Below are positions 18,032 through 25,548 of a stretch of DNA of 64,000 nucleotides, in pieces (the stretch's first letter is position 1; the number at the start of each line of letters is the position of its first letter). The translations under genes were made by a program, and so were the position numbers. This stretch comes from Micromonospora sp. CCTCC AA 2012012. Lineage in GTDB: Bacteria > Actinomycetota > Actinomycetes > Mycobacteriales > Micromonosporaceae. The stretch is from positions 3,596,001 through 3,660,000 of the forward strand of contig NZ_CP159342.1 of NCBI RefSeq assembly GCF_040499845.1, given 5' to 3'. The notes beneath the pieces were generated by a model. The model was not told the origin of the DNA and did no database searches. It saw nothing but the letters and a program-made list of their open reading frames with translations.

Positions 18032-18942
18032 GCACCGAGGTGGCCGCGGCCCTGCGTGACGGGCGACCGGTCGTCGCCCTGGAGAGCACCATCGTCTCGC
18101 ACGGGCTCCCCCGACCCGACAACCTGCTGGTCGCCCGGCAGATCGAGCAGGCCGTCCGGGACGCCGGCGCGGTGCCGGCCACGATCGGCATGGTCGGCGG
18201 CGAGCTGGTGGTGGGCCTGGACGACGCGCAGCTGACCCGGCTCGCCACCGTCGACGGGGTCAGCAAGCTCTCCGTACGCGATCTCGCCGTGGCCGCCGCC
18301 ACCGGCGCGGACGGCGCCACCACCGTGGCCGCGACCAGCGCGGTGGCCGCCGCCGCCGGGATCGGCGTCTTCGCCACCGGCGGCCTGGGCGGGGTGCACC
18401 GGGAGGCGGCGCAGACCTTCGACGAGTCCGCCGACCTGGTCACCCTGGCGCGGACCCCGATCGCGGTGGTCTGCGCCGGGGTGAAGTCGATCCTCGACGT
18501 GGGCGCCACCCTGGAGCGGTTGGAGACCCTCGGCGTCGGGGTGGTCGGCTACCGCACCCGCCGCTTCCCCGGCTTCTATCTCACCGACGCCGGCTTCGAC
18601 CTGGACTGGTCGGTGGACTCGCCGGAGCAGGTGGCCGACGTGCTGGCCGCCCGGGACGCGCAGGCCGTGCACCACGGCGGGCTGATCGTGGCCAACCCGC
18701 TGCCGGTCGACGAGCAGCTCGACCCGGCGCTGCACGACCGCACCCTCACCGAGGGCCTGGCCCTGCTGGCCCGCGACGGGGTGACCGGCAAGGCGGTGAC
18801 GCCGTTCCTGCTGGCCCACTTCCACGCCGCCACCGAGGGCGCCAGCCTCGCGGTGAACGTCCGGATCATCCTGCGCAACGCCGACCTCGCCGCCCGGATC
18901 GCGGTCGCCTCGGCGGCTCGTCGTACCGACGCCGTGGCATGA
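18007..18942 (+). CDS. psuG: pseudouridine-5'-phosphate glycosidase
   Basis: This enzyme cleaves pseudouridine-5'-phosphate to uracil and ribose-5-phosphate, breaking a C-C glycosidic bond; it acts in RNA salvage in the cytosol as a metal-dependent trimer. The 311-residue length equals the family norm. Recognisable blocks include [44 protein letters not shown] and [17 protein letters not shown] (with the Lys expected for Schiff-base catalysis). The GTG at 18007 aligns with the family start but has a weak ribosome site and sits inside an inverted repeat. The stop overlaps the kinase gene by four bases. Confidence 0.95.
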   Translation: MTNFHIRYGTEVAAALRDGRPVVALESTIVSHGLPRPDNLLVARQIEQAVRDAGAVPATIGMVGGELVVGLDDAQLTRLATVDGVSKLSVRDLAVAAATGADGATTVAATSAVAAAAGIGVFATGGLGGVHREAAQTFDESADLVTLARTPIAVVCAGVKSILDVGATLERLETLGVGVVGYRTRRFPGFYLTDAGFDLDWSVDSPEQVADVLAARDAQAVHHGGLIVANPLPVDEQLDPALHDRTLTEGLALLARDGVTGKAVTPFLLAHFHAATEGASLAVNVRIILRNADLAARIAVASAARRTDAVA

Positions 18943-19838
18943 GCGCGGGGGCGCGGATCGTCGTCGTCGGCGACGTGATCACCGACGTGGTCGCGGTGCT
19001 CGCCGGGCCCCTCGCCACCGGGTCGGACACCGCCGCCGAGATCCGCTTCAGCGGCGGTGGGCAGGCGGCCAACACGGCGGCCTGGATCGCCGCGCAGGCG
19101 GTGCCGGTGACCCTGGTGGGCGCGGTCGGCGACGACGAGGCGGGGCGCGACCGGGTGGCCGAGCTGACCCGGGCCGGGGTGGACTGCGCGGTCGGCCGGC
19201 ACGAGGGCTATCCGACCGGCACGGTCGTGGTGCTCACCCACGACGGGGAGCGGACCATGGTCAGCCAGCGCGGGGCGAACCTGCGGCTGACCGCCGGGCA
19301 CGTCGACCGCGCGCTGACCGCCGCGCCCGACGCCGGGCACCTGCACCTGTCCGCGTACACCCTGCTGGACGCCGCGTCGCGCGGCGCGGGACTGCGGGCG
19401 CTCGCCGCCGCCCGCGAGCGCGGGCTGACCACCAGCGTCGACGCGGCCTCCGCGGCGCCGCTGCGCCGGGTCGGCGCCGCGGCCTTCCTGACCTGGGTAC
19501 GCGACGTCGACCTGCTGCTGGTCAACGCGGACGAGGCGACGGTGCTGGCCGGCGGCCTGGACCCGGCGGCGCAGGCCCGGGCGCTGTCGGCGACGGCCCA
19601 TCGGGTGGTGGTGAAGCGCGGCGCGGCCGGGGCGATCTGGGTGGACCGGGGCGGCCCGGTCGTCGGCTCGCCCGCCCGGCGGGTGCCCGTGGCCGACGTC
19701 ACCGGCGCCGGTGACGCGTTCGCCGCCGGACTGCTCACCGCCTGGCTGGCCGGTGCCGCGCCGGAGGCCGCGCTGGCCCGGGCCGGCGACCTCGGCGCGC
19801 TGGCCGTCTCCACCGTCGGCGCCCGCCCGGCTCCCTGA
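18939..19838 (+). CDS. psuK: PfkB-family sugar kinase, likely pseudouridine kinase
   Basis: This 299-residue ribokinase-fold enzyme phosphorylates a nucleoside or sugar. The N-terminal GGxG region reads [15 protein letters not shown] (PfkB signature 1), and [20 protein letters not shown] carries the anion hole and catalytic Asp of signature 2. It is joined to psuG by an ATGA overlap, so the natural reading is pseudouridine kinase, making the 5'-phosphate that PsuG then cleaves. A general PfkB kinase of other specificity cannot be excluded on sequence alone. A strong hairpin follows at 19861-19899. Confidence 0.85.
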   Translation: MSAGARIVVVGDVITDVVAVLAGPLATGSDTAAEIRFSGGGQAANTAAWIAAQAVPVTLVGAVGDDEAGRDRVAELTRAGVDCAVGRHEGYPTGTVVVLTHDGERTMVSQRGANLRLTAGHVDRALTAAPDAGHLHLSAYTLLDAASRGAGLRALAAARERGLTTSVDAASAAPLRRVGAAAFLTWVRDVDLLLVNADEATVLAGGLDPAAQARALSATAHRVVVKRGAAGAIWVDRGGPVVGSPARRVPVADVTGAGDAFAAGLLTAWLAGAAPEAALARAGDLGALAVSTVGARPAP

Positions 19839-19860
19839 CGACACCCGGTGTGCCCCCGAC

Positions 19861-19899
19861 GGGCGCCCCGGGTCGGCGGCGCGCCGGCCCGAGGCGCCC
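19861..19899. terminator. bidirectional hairpin after psuK
   Basis: An 18-bp stem with 16 matches (19861-19878 with 19882-19899) and a GCG loop separates psuK from the convergent VOC fragment. No T-run follows. Confidence 0.65.
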
Positions 19900-19905
19900 G
19901 GGTGA

Positions 19906-20226
19906 TCAGTTCCGGCGAGCAGCGCGCCGGGTGCCGGGCTCGGCAAGCTCGATGATGGTGCCGAGGTTGTCGGTGACGAACGCGATGCGCTGACCGATCG
20001 CCGCCACCTGCATGGGGCCGCCGATCAGCGGCACGTCGAGGTCGCGCAGCCGGGCGACGGTCGCGTCGAGATCGTCGACGGCGAGGCAGAAGTGGTGCAG
20101 TCGCGCCGGGTCCATGCTCGTCAGGGCGTCCCGGGTCGGTGCCTGACGATCCGCTGCGCCGGCCAGGAGCTCGATCTTGACAGGGCCGTTGACGAGGTAG
20201 ACGAACGTCGTGCCGTGGGACTCGAA
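19906..20226 (-). pseudogene. 5'-truncated VOC (glyoxalase/epimerase-like) gene
   Basis: The 106-residue readable segment matches the latter two thirds of a methylmalonyl-CoA-epimerase-like VOC domain: HGTTFVYLVNGPVKIELLAG, then RLHHFCLAVDDLDATVARLR, and finally RIAFVTDNLGTIIELAEPG with the metal-binding Glu. The first beta-alpha module (normally a His-containing strand plus DLDxxLxFYxxxLGF) is missing. Upstream in frame the sequence is antisense to the regulator gene and resembles nothing. No ATG, GTG or TTG start precedes the homologous segment; the first in-frame ATG (MDPARLHH) would leave only 69 residues. It is most likely a relic whose 5' end was lost when the neighbouring regulator gene was joined here. 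Confidence 0.7.
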
Positions 20227-20238
20227 CCGCTGGTCGGT

Positions 20239-21090
20239 ATGACCGCCGACGGGACGACGCTGGGTGCGACCCTGCGCGCCTGGCGCGACCGCCTGTCTCC
20301 CGCGGCAGCGGGATTGCCGAGTCGACACGCACGCCGGGCGAAGGGCCTGCGCCGGGAGGAACTCGCGGAACTCGCCGGGGTCTCGGTCGACTACGTCGTC
20401 CGCCTGGAGCAGGGGCGCTCCACCACCCCGTCGGCGCAGGTCGTCGCCGCGCTCGCCCGCGCCCTGCAGCTCACCGACTCGGAACGGGACCATCTCCACC
20501 GGCTGGCCGGTCTCGCCGCGCCGTCCCACGCGGAGCCCTCCGACCATCTCCCGCCCGGTCTCCAGCGCCTCCTCAACCGGCTGGACGACACCGCCACCGC
20601 GGTCTTCGCGGCGGACTGGCAGCTGATCTGGTGGAACCGTGGTTGGGCGGCACTGTTGGGGGACCCGTCGTCGACACCGCCGCCGCTGCGCAACTTCGCT
20701 CGCGACACTTTTCCGGTCGACGACGCGGGACCCCGCCTGTCGCACTGGCCGGTGACCTCGCTCGCCCAGGACACGGTCGAGTCGGCCGTCGTGTCCGACC
20801 TGCGCCGGGCGACCGGACGCTTCCCGGAGAGCCCCCGACTGACCGGCCTGATCCGGCTCCTCACCACGGGCAACGCACGCTTCGCGGAGCTGTGGGCCGC
20901 CGGCGCGGTCGGCGCCCACCGCGAGGACCACAAGATCGTCCAACACCCTGCGGTCGGCCCGATCGCGGTGGACTGCGACGTGATCACCGACGGCGACGCC
21001 GAACGGAAGATCGTCGTCCTGACGGCGGCGCCGGAGAGCGCGGACGAGACCCGGTTCCGGCTGGCGCTGCTGTCCGGCGTCCCCGCTTAG
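20239..21090 (+). CDS. XRE-family regulator with MmyB-like ligand-binding domain
   Basis: This 283-residue transcriptional regulator has an N-terminal helix-turn-helix (about residues 8-85: GLRREELAELAGVSVDYVVR and ALARALQLTDSERDHLHRL) and then the MmyB-type PAS-like domain, including TAVFAADWQLIWWNRGWAAL and VGPIAVDCDVITDGDAERK. Such proteins usually sit beside a short-chain dehydrogenase or similar gene they control; here the neighbour is a damaged VOC gene whose readable part begins 13 bp from this start. ATG 20239 gives the standard family beginning but has no good ribosome site. Its TAG overlaps the convergent DUF3099 stop by four bases. Confidence 0.88.
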   Translation: MTADGTTLGATLRAWRDRLSPAAAGLPSRHARRAKGLRREELAELAGVSVDYVVRLEQGRSTTPSAQVVAALARALQLTDSERDHLHRLAGLAAPSHAEPSDHLPPGLQRLLNRLDDTATAVFAADWQLIWWNRGWAALLGDPSSTPPPLRNFARDTFPVDDAGPRLSHWPVTSLAQDTVESAVVSDLRRATGRFPESPRLTGLIRLLTTGNARFAELWAAGAVGAHREDHKIVQHPAVGPIAVDCDVITDGDAERKIVVLTAAPESADETRFRLALLSGVPA

Positions 21091-21443
21091 GGCTCGACGT
21101 CGATGATCTTGTGGGGGCGTTCCTCGGTGGTGAGGCTCATCGGCGGGGCCTCGTCGCGCGCCCGAGCCTGGAACCGGTGGGCGAGCCGGTGCTCCTCCTT
21201 CGGCGGGCGGTCGTTGGCCAGCAGCACCGCCAGCCAGGGGATGAGCACCATGCCCAGGCCGCACAGCGGCAGCCAGAGCCAGAGCAGGGGGGCCTTCACG
21301 CCGACCAGGATCGCACCGGCCACCAGGCAGGCGACCCGGACGCCCATCATCAGCACGTAACGCTTCTGCCGGCTGGTGAGCTGGTCGTCCTGGCTGCGCG
21401 AGGCGTCGGTGATCAGGATCGGCTGGTACGCCTGACGCTTCAC
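21087..21443 (-). CDS. DUF3099 membrane protein
   Basis: This 118-residue protein with two transmembrane helices (VLMMGVRVACLVAGAILVGV and LLWLWLPLCGLGMVLIPWLA) belongs to the actinobacterial DUF3099 family. The N-terminus includes the conserved QPILITDASRSQ, and the C-terminus is hydrophilic (HKIIDVEP). The role is unknown. Adjacent GTG codons at 21446 and 21443 follow GAGGAGG; 21443 gives the better spacing. The stop overlaps the convergent regulator stop. Confidence 0.88.
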   Translation of the reverse strand: MKRQAYQPILITDASRSQDDQLTSRQKRYVLMMGVRVACLVAGAILVGVKAPLLWLWLPLCGLGMVLIPWLAVLLANDRPPKEEHRLAHRFQARARDEAPPMSLTTEERPHKIIDVEP

Positions 21444-21521
21444 CACGGACCTCCTCGAGGGGATTACGACCCATCCTGTCACTCCCGGGCGTTGATCAGC
21501 GAAAATCGACTCATCCCGGGT

Positions 21522-21543
21522 GCGTGTTACGCGCGTGGTACGC
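21522..21543 (+). promoter_or_regulatory. tandem 11-bp operator-like repeats before the BrnT-like gene
   Basis: GCGTGTTACGC (21522-21532) is followed without a gap by GCGTGGTACGC (21533-21543). Each has GCGT/ACGC dyad ends. The second ends 7 bp before the GTG at 21551. Tandem short repeats like this are what ribbon-helix-helix antitoxins bind to autoregulate their own operon. Confidence 0.5.
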
Positions 21544-21550
21544 TCCGCTC

Positions 21551-21838
21551 GTGGGCAGCCGGTACAGCTTCACCGACGAGGCGTTGGCCAACCTGCGGGT
21601 CTACGACGTCACGCCCGGGGAGGTCTGGGAGGCCCTGCACAGCACGCGGCGGGTCATCCGGCACCTCGGCGACGACGTGATGGTCGTCTACGCGGTCTCC
21701 CACCGGGGACGACGACTCGCCGTGCTGCTCGCCGAGGCCGACGGCGCCGACCACGACTGGGACGTCCTCTCCGCCCGCGAGCTGAGCGACGTCGAGGCGA
21801 AGCGCTACGACGAGGCCGTACGGAGATCTCGCCGATGA
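21551..21838 (+). CDS. BrnT-like toxin candidate
   Basis: This 95-residue protein has a BrnT/RelE-like outline: FTDEALANLRVYDVTPGEVW (with the charged beginning and helix of BrnT), a central RRVIRHLGDDVMVVYAVSHR beta-strand pair, and an end WDVLSARELSDVEAKRYDEA that echoes the BrnT SAR...E..Y ending. Members are small ribonucleases blocking translation. The next gene encodes a ribbon-helix-helix protein 13 bp downstream, the BrnT-then-BrnA order. GTG 21551 lies close to the operator-like repeats and has no strong ribosome site; TTG/GTG starts farther upstream are less likely. I am moderately sure of the family and have not seen catalytic proof. Confidence 0.55.
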   Translation: MGSRYSFTDEALANLRVYDVTPGEVWEALHSTRRVIRHLGDDVMVVYAVSHRGRRLAVLLAEADGADHDWDVLSARELSDVEAKRYDEAVRRSRR

Positions 21839-21851
21839 GGAGGCGGTCACG

Positions 21852-22160
21852 ATGAACCGGAACGAGGCGACCAAGCGGTTCCACGACGACGGCGCGCTCG
21901 CCGACCTGATCGACGAGAGTCAGCCGGTGGAGCTGCCCACCCCCGACACCGACGTGCCGATGGTCAGCCGCTCGGTACGCCTCCCCCTGGAGACGTACGA
22001 GCGGGTCCGGGCCGCCGCCGACGCCCGGGGGATCGGCGTGACCACCCTGATGCGCCAGTGGATCGAGGCCGGCCTGGCCGAGCTGGACGACTCGGCGACC
22101 GTCTCGCTCGCCGACGTCCGCCGGGCGCTGGCCGCGCTCTCCCGCCCCACCGCCGCCTGA
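21852..22160 (+). CDS. ribbon-helix-helix (CopG/BrnA-like) antitoxin candidate
   Basis: This 102-residue protein has an acidic N-terminal arm (residues 1-35) suited to covering a toxin. A ribbon-helix-helix DNA-binding unit follows, SRSVRLPLETYERVRAAADA then GIGVTTLMRQWIEAGLAEL. ATG 21852 has GAGGAGG upstream. The gene follows the BrnT-like gene by 13 bp, so the two form an operon, and the tandem 11-bp repeats upstream are likely to be its target. The order toxin-antitoxin and the RHH fold agree with BrnTA modules, although the arm arrangement differs from classic BrnA. Confidence 0.65.
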   Translation: MNRNEATKRFHDDGALADLIDESQPVELPTPDTDVPMVSRSVRLPLETYERVRAAADARGIGVTTLMRQWIEAGLAELDDSATVSLADVRRALAALSRPTAA

Positions 22161-22163
22161 GCC

Positions 22164-23357
22164 CTACAGCGGCGACGCCGGCTCCTCCGCCGGCCGCCCC
22201 CGCGCCCGCCACGCGTCGCCGGCCGCGATCCCGGCCAGCACCAGCGCGCTGAGCCCCAGCACGGTGACCGGCGACAGCAGACGCCCCAGCGGGGCCAGCG
22301 CCAGCAGCACCACCACCCCGACGACCCGGGTCCGCGACACCCGCCCGAAGATCTCGTACTCGAAGCGGGCCCGGGCGGCCAGGAAGAGCGCCGGCCCGCC
22401 GGTCACGAAGACCGGCCACCCCGGCGCCGCACCCCCGTACGGGTGGACGATGACCAGCTCGTAGCCGACGCCGGTGAGCAGCACCCCGACCACGATCAGC
22501 AGGTGCGTCCAGCTCGCCGACTCGCCCAGCACCCCCGGCCGGCGGGCCTCCCGGATGGCGTCCGCCAGCACGTGCCCGGCCCGGTGGAAGTAGATCCGCC
22601 ACAGCAGCACCGTGGTGAGGAACGACAGCGTGAAGGCGAGCGCCCGGTCGGCGGAGTACGCGGCGCCGCTGAAGGTCAGCCCGATGATCAGGATCGTCTC
22701 GCCCAGCGAGATCAGGAAGAACTGCTGGTAGCGCTCGGCCAGGTGCTCGCCCGCGACGGCCCAGCCGGAGGCCCGCGCCGCCCCCCGGCCCGGCAGCGGC
22801 CAGCCGAGCGCCAGCCCGACGTAGTCCCAGGCGAGGGCGAGCGTCCAGAGCACCTCCTGCGCCGTCGGCACCAGGGCGCCGACCAGCCACGGCACCGCGC
22901 CGAAGCCGGCCCAGACCATGATCCGCGCGGTGACCGACCGGCGCGGATGGCCGCGCAGGGCCAGGGTGAGGAAGAGCGGGCGGCCGACCTGGATCACCAC
23001 GTACGCCAGCGCGAAGGTCAGCGCCCGTCCGCTGAACGCCCGGGGCGCGGCGACCGCCATCACCAGGCTGCCGAACATCGAGGCGACGACGACGAACTGG
23101 ATGGCCGCCTGTTCCGGCTCGTAGCGGCTGGTCACCCAGGCCGCCACCGTCCAGACCATCCAGAGCGCGAGGAAGAGCAGCACGGTCTGCGCCGACTCCC
23201 GGAACGGGTCGCGCCCGTGCGTCGACACGTCGTCGATGAGCCGCTGCGAGATCCGGGTCAGGGCGAAGACGAAGGCCAGGTCGAAGAAGAGCTCCAGGAA
23301 GGTCGCCCGGGTCGCGCTGACGCCGCCGCGCAGCAGCGCCGAGCCCCGCTCGTCCAC
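22164..23357 (-). CDS. ltrA: low temperature requirement A (LtrA) family membrane protein
   Basis: This 397-residue polytopic protein has about ten to eleven helices. The family start ATFLELFFDLAFVFALTRIS is present near residue 16, followed by RYEPEQAAIQFVVVASMFGS and the conserved AERYQQFFLISLGETILIIG in the middle. The function of LtrA proteins is not established; the name comes from a Listeria mutant. GTG 23357 has GGGGGACC next to it, whereas the longer frame would need a TTG at 23393. Its stop is 3 bp from the convergent antitoxin stop. Confidence 0.9.
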   Translation of the reverse strand: MDERGSALLRGGVSATRATFLELFFDLAFVFALTRISQRLIDDVSTHGRDPFRESAQTVLLFLALWMVWTVAAWVTSRYEPEQAAIQFVVVASMFGSLVMAVAAPRAFSGRALTFALAYVVIQVGRPLFLTLALRGHPRRSVTARIMVWAGFGAVPWLVGALVPTAQEVLWTLALAWDYVGLALGWPLPGRGAARASGWAVAGEHLAERYQQFFLISLGETILIIGLTFSGAAYSADRALAFTLSFLTTVLLWRIYFHRAGHVLADAIREARRPGVLGESASWTHLLIVVGVLLTGVGYELVIVHPYGGAAPGWPVFVTGGPALFLAARARFEYEIFGRVSRTRVVGVVVLLALAPLGRLLSPVTVLGLSALVLAGIAAGDAWRARGRPAEEPASPL

Positions 23358-23418
23358 CGGTCCCCCGCCCGTCGCCGCCGTCGCGGAACACAACGACCGG
23401 GGGTACGCGCCGGTTGCG

Positions 23419-23994
23419 TCAGCCCTTCGCGGCCTTCGCCGCCGCCTTCGTCTGCTGCTTGTACTCCCGCACCCGGCGCAGCGACTCCGTGTCGGTGACG
23501 TCCGCCACCGACCGGTACGCGTCCGCGTCGCCGTACCCGCCGGCCGCCTCCCGCCAGCCCGTCGGGGTCACCCCGAACCGCTTGCCGAGCAGGGCCACGA
23601 AGATCTGCGCCTTCTGCTTCCCGAAGCCGGGCAGCTCGGCGACCCGACGCAGCAGCTCCGGCCCGTCGGCCGCCTCGGACCAGAGCCGGGCCGGGTCGCC
23701 GTCGTACCGGTCGACGAGGACCTGGCAGACCTCCTGCACCCGGGCCGCCATCGCCTTGGGGAACCGGTGCAGGGCGGGCGGCCCGGCGAAGAGGGCGACC
23801 AGGGCCTCCGGGTCGTACCCGGCCAGTTCCCGGGCGTCCGGCTCGTGACCGAGCCGGGTGGCCAGCACGTACGGCGAGGAGAACGCCTTCTCCATCGGCA
23901 CCTGCTGGTCGAGGACCATCCCGAGCAGCAGTGCGAGCGGACTGCGGGCGAGCAGTTCGTTGGCTGCCGGGTCGATGGGCAGAGACAGCGTCAT
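23419..23994 (-). CDS. HhH-GPD-type base excision DNA glycosylase-like protein
   Basis: This 191-residue protein has the endonuclease III/AlkA helical fold. The opening LSLPIDPAANELLARSPLAL and LLGMVLDQQVPMEKAF form the first helices; the helix-hairpin-helix LRRVAELPGFGKQKAQIFVA binds DNA backbone. The catalytic Asp expected about 18 residues after the hairpin is not obvious (TPTGWREAAGGYGDADAYRS), so activity is uncertain. The family is annotated as HhH-GPD base excision repair protein in actinomycetes. ATG 23994 follows GGATGGGGG. A Lys/Ala-rich tail ends the protein. Confidence 0.85.
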   Translation of the reverse strand: MTLSLPIDPAANELLARSPLALLLGMVLDQQVPMEKAFSSPYVLATRLGHEPDARELAGYDPEALVALFAGPPALHRFPKAMAARVQEVCQVLVDRYDGDPARLWSEAADGPELLRRVAELPGFGKQKAQIFVALLGKRFGVTPTGWREAAGGYGDADAYRSVADVTDTESLRRVREYKQQTKAAAKAAKG

Positions 23995-24139
23995 GCCCCC
24001 ATCCTGCCGCGTCGTACGCCGTCGGCCGGGTCGACTCCCCGACGGCATCCGGCCCGGCGGACAGGGGTGGTGTCCGCCGGGCCGGATGCGCTCCGGGTGG
24101 TGCCGGGACCGGGCGGGGCGAGCGCGCCGGTCGAGGCGG

Positions 24140-25357
24140 TCAGTTGACGACGAAGAGCAGCCGGTTCGGCGAGCCGCTGCCCGGGCTGGTCACCTTGCCG
24201 GTGGTGGCGTTGGTGGTGAGGTAGCTGGCCACCTGCGCCGGGGTGTAGCCGGGGTTGGCGCCGAGCACGAGGGCCGCCGTGCCGACCACGTGCGGGGTGG
24301 CCATCGAGGTGCCGCTGATCGTGTTGGTGCCGGTGTCGCTGCTGTTCCAGTCCGACGTGATCGACGAGCCGGGGGCGAAGATGTCCAGGCAGGAGCCGTA
24401 GTTCGAGTACGAGGCACGGGCGTCGCTGCTGGTGGTGGCGCCGACGGTGATGGCCGAGGCGACCCGGGCCGGCGAGTAGTTGCAGGCGTTGGCTCCCGAG
24501 TTGCCGCCCGCGATGCCGTACGTGACGCCGGAGCTGATCGAGCTGGCCACCGCGTTGTCCAGGGTGGTGCTGGCGCCACCGCCGAGGCTCATGTTGGCCA
24601 CCGCCGGCTTGACCGCGTTCGAGGTGACCCAGTTGACGCCGCTGACCACGCCGGAGGTGCTGCCGCTGCCGGAGCAGTTGAGCACCTTCACCGCGATCAG
24701 CCGGACGCCCTTGGCGACGCCGTACTTCGCGCCGCCGACGGTGCCGGCGACGTGCGTGCCGTGGCCGTTGCAGTCGGTGTTGTTGGTATCCACCGTGTTG
24801 GTGCCCCAACTGGCCCGGCCGCCGAAGTCGCTGTGGGTGATCCGGATCCCGGTGTCGATGATGTACGCCCGCACGTTGGTGGCGGTGTTCGGGTAGGTGT
24901 AGGAGCCGTTGAGCGGCAGGCTGCGCTGGTCGATCCGGTCCAGCCCCCAGGTCGCCCCGGTCTGGGTGCCCTGGGCGGTGACCACCCGGTCCTGCTCGAC
25001 GTACGCGACGGCCGGGTCGGCGGCGAGGCGGCGTGCCTGGCCGACGCTCATCTTCGCGCTGTAACCGGTCAGCGCGGCGCTCCACACGTCGCCGACGGCC
25101 CCGCCGTACCGCTTGCTGAGGGTGGCGGCGCGGGCCGGGACGGCGGTGCGGGCAGCGAGGCTGTTGGCGGCGCCGACGGCGTCGCCCTTGAGCACGACGA
25201 GGTAGCTGCCGCTGATCGCGTCCGGGGCCCCGGCGTTGCGGATCTGACCGGTCGGCGCGGCGAGGGCGGGGGTGGCGGCGGCGGTGAGGGCCGCGGCGGC
25301 GGCCGTGACGGCGAGCGCGCGCAGCACGCGACGCCGGGGGACGGACACGTCGGACAT
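24140..25357 (-). CDS. secreted subtilisin-like serine protease (S8) with I9 propeptide
   Basis: This 405-residue exported protease has a twin-arginine-like signal (VPRRRVLRALAVTAAAAALT, cleavage near ALAAP). An Inhibitor_I9 propeptide from GSYLVVLKGDAVGA to AYVEQDR comes next, and then the S8 domain. The catalytic triad is visible: Asp in AYIIDTGIRITH, His in NGHGTHVAGTVGG and Ser in ISGTSMATPHVVG. The oxyanion Asn region is AGGNSGANACNYSP. It ends with the domain and has no extra C-terminal module. ATG 25357 has AGGGAG upstream. A plausible promoter lies at 25435-25462. It is of the proteinase-K/aqualysin subgroup with calcium-type loops; a scavenging extracellular role is inferred. Confidence 0.95.
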   Translation of the reverse strand: MSDVSVPRRRVLRALAVTAAAAALTAAATPALAAPTGQIRNAGAPDAISGSYLVVLKGDAVGAANSLAARTAVPARAATLSKRYGGAVGDVWSAALTGYSAKMSVGQARRLAADPAVAYVEQDRVVTAQGTQTGATWGLDRIDQRSLPLNGSYTYPNTATNVRAYIIDTGIRITHSDFGGRASWGTNTVDTNNTDCNGHGTHVAGTVGGAKYGVAKGVRLIAVKVLNCSGSGSTSGVVSGVNWVTSNAVKPAVANMSLGGGASTTLDNAVASSISSGVTYGIAGGNSGANACNYSPARVASAITVGATTSSDARASYSNYGSCLDIFAPGSSITSDWNSSDTGTNTISGTSMATPHVVGTAALVLGANPGYTPAQVASYLTTNATTGKVTSPGSGSPNRLLFVVN

Positions 25358-25434
25358 CGTCTGACTCCCTACCGGGTGCGCCCGGGCTCCGGCGGTGCCC
25401 ACCGGGCGATCCCCATCGACGGATGTTGCCCGAG

Positions 25435-25462
25435 ATGTTAGTCACACATCGATGAACGTTAA
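25435..25462 (-). promoter_or_regulatory. candidate promoter of the S8 protease gene
   Basis: On the minus strand TTAACG (25462-25457) and TAACAT (25440-25435) are separated by 16 bp, in an unusually AT-rich patch about 80 bp upstream of the start. The sequence between includes CATCGATG. Confidence 0.4.
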
Positions 25463-25548
25463 AGAGATAACGGCCGATGAATGCAGCTCGCGGTATGGAA
25501 GTGCCGGGTGGCGGCCACCGCGGGCCTCGGGCGAGGCAGGATGGCGAC

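Noticed and set aside
20092..20238. N-terminal extension of the MmyB-type regulator
   Set aside because: The extra 49 residues would be antisense to the VOC remnant and do not resemble any regulator; ATG 20239 gives the family start.
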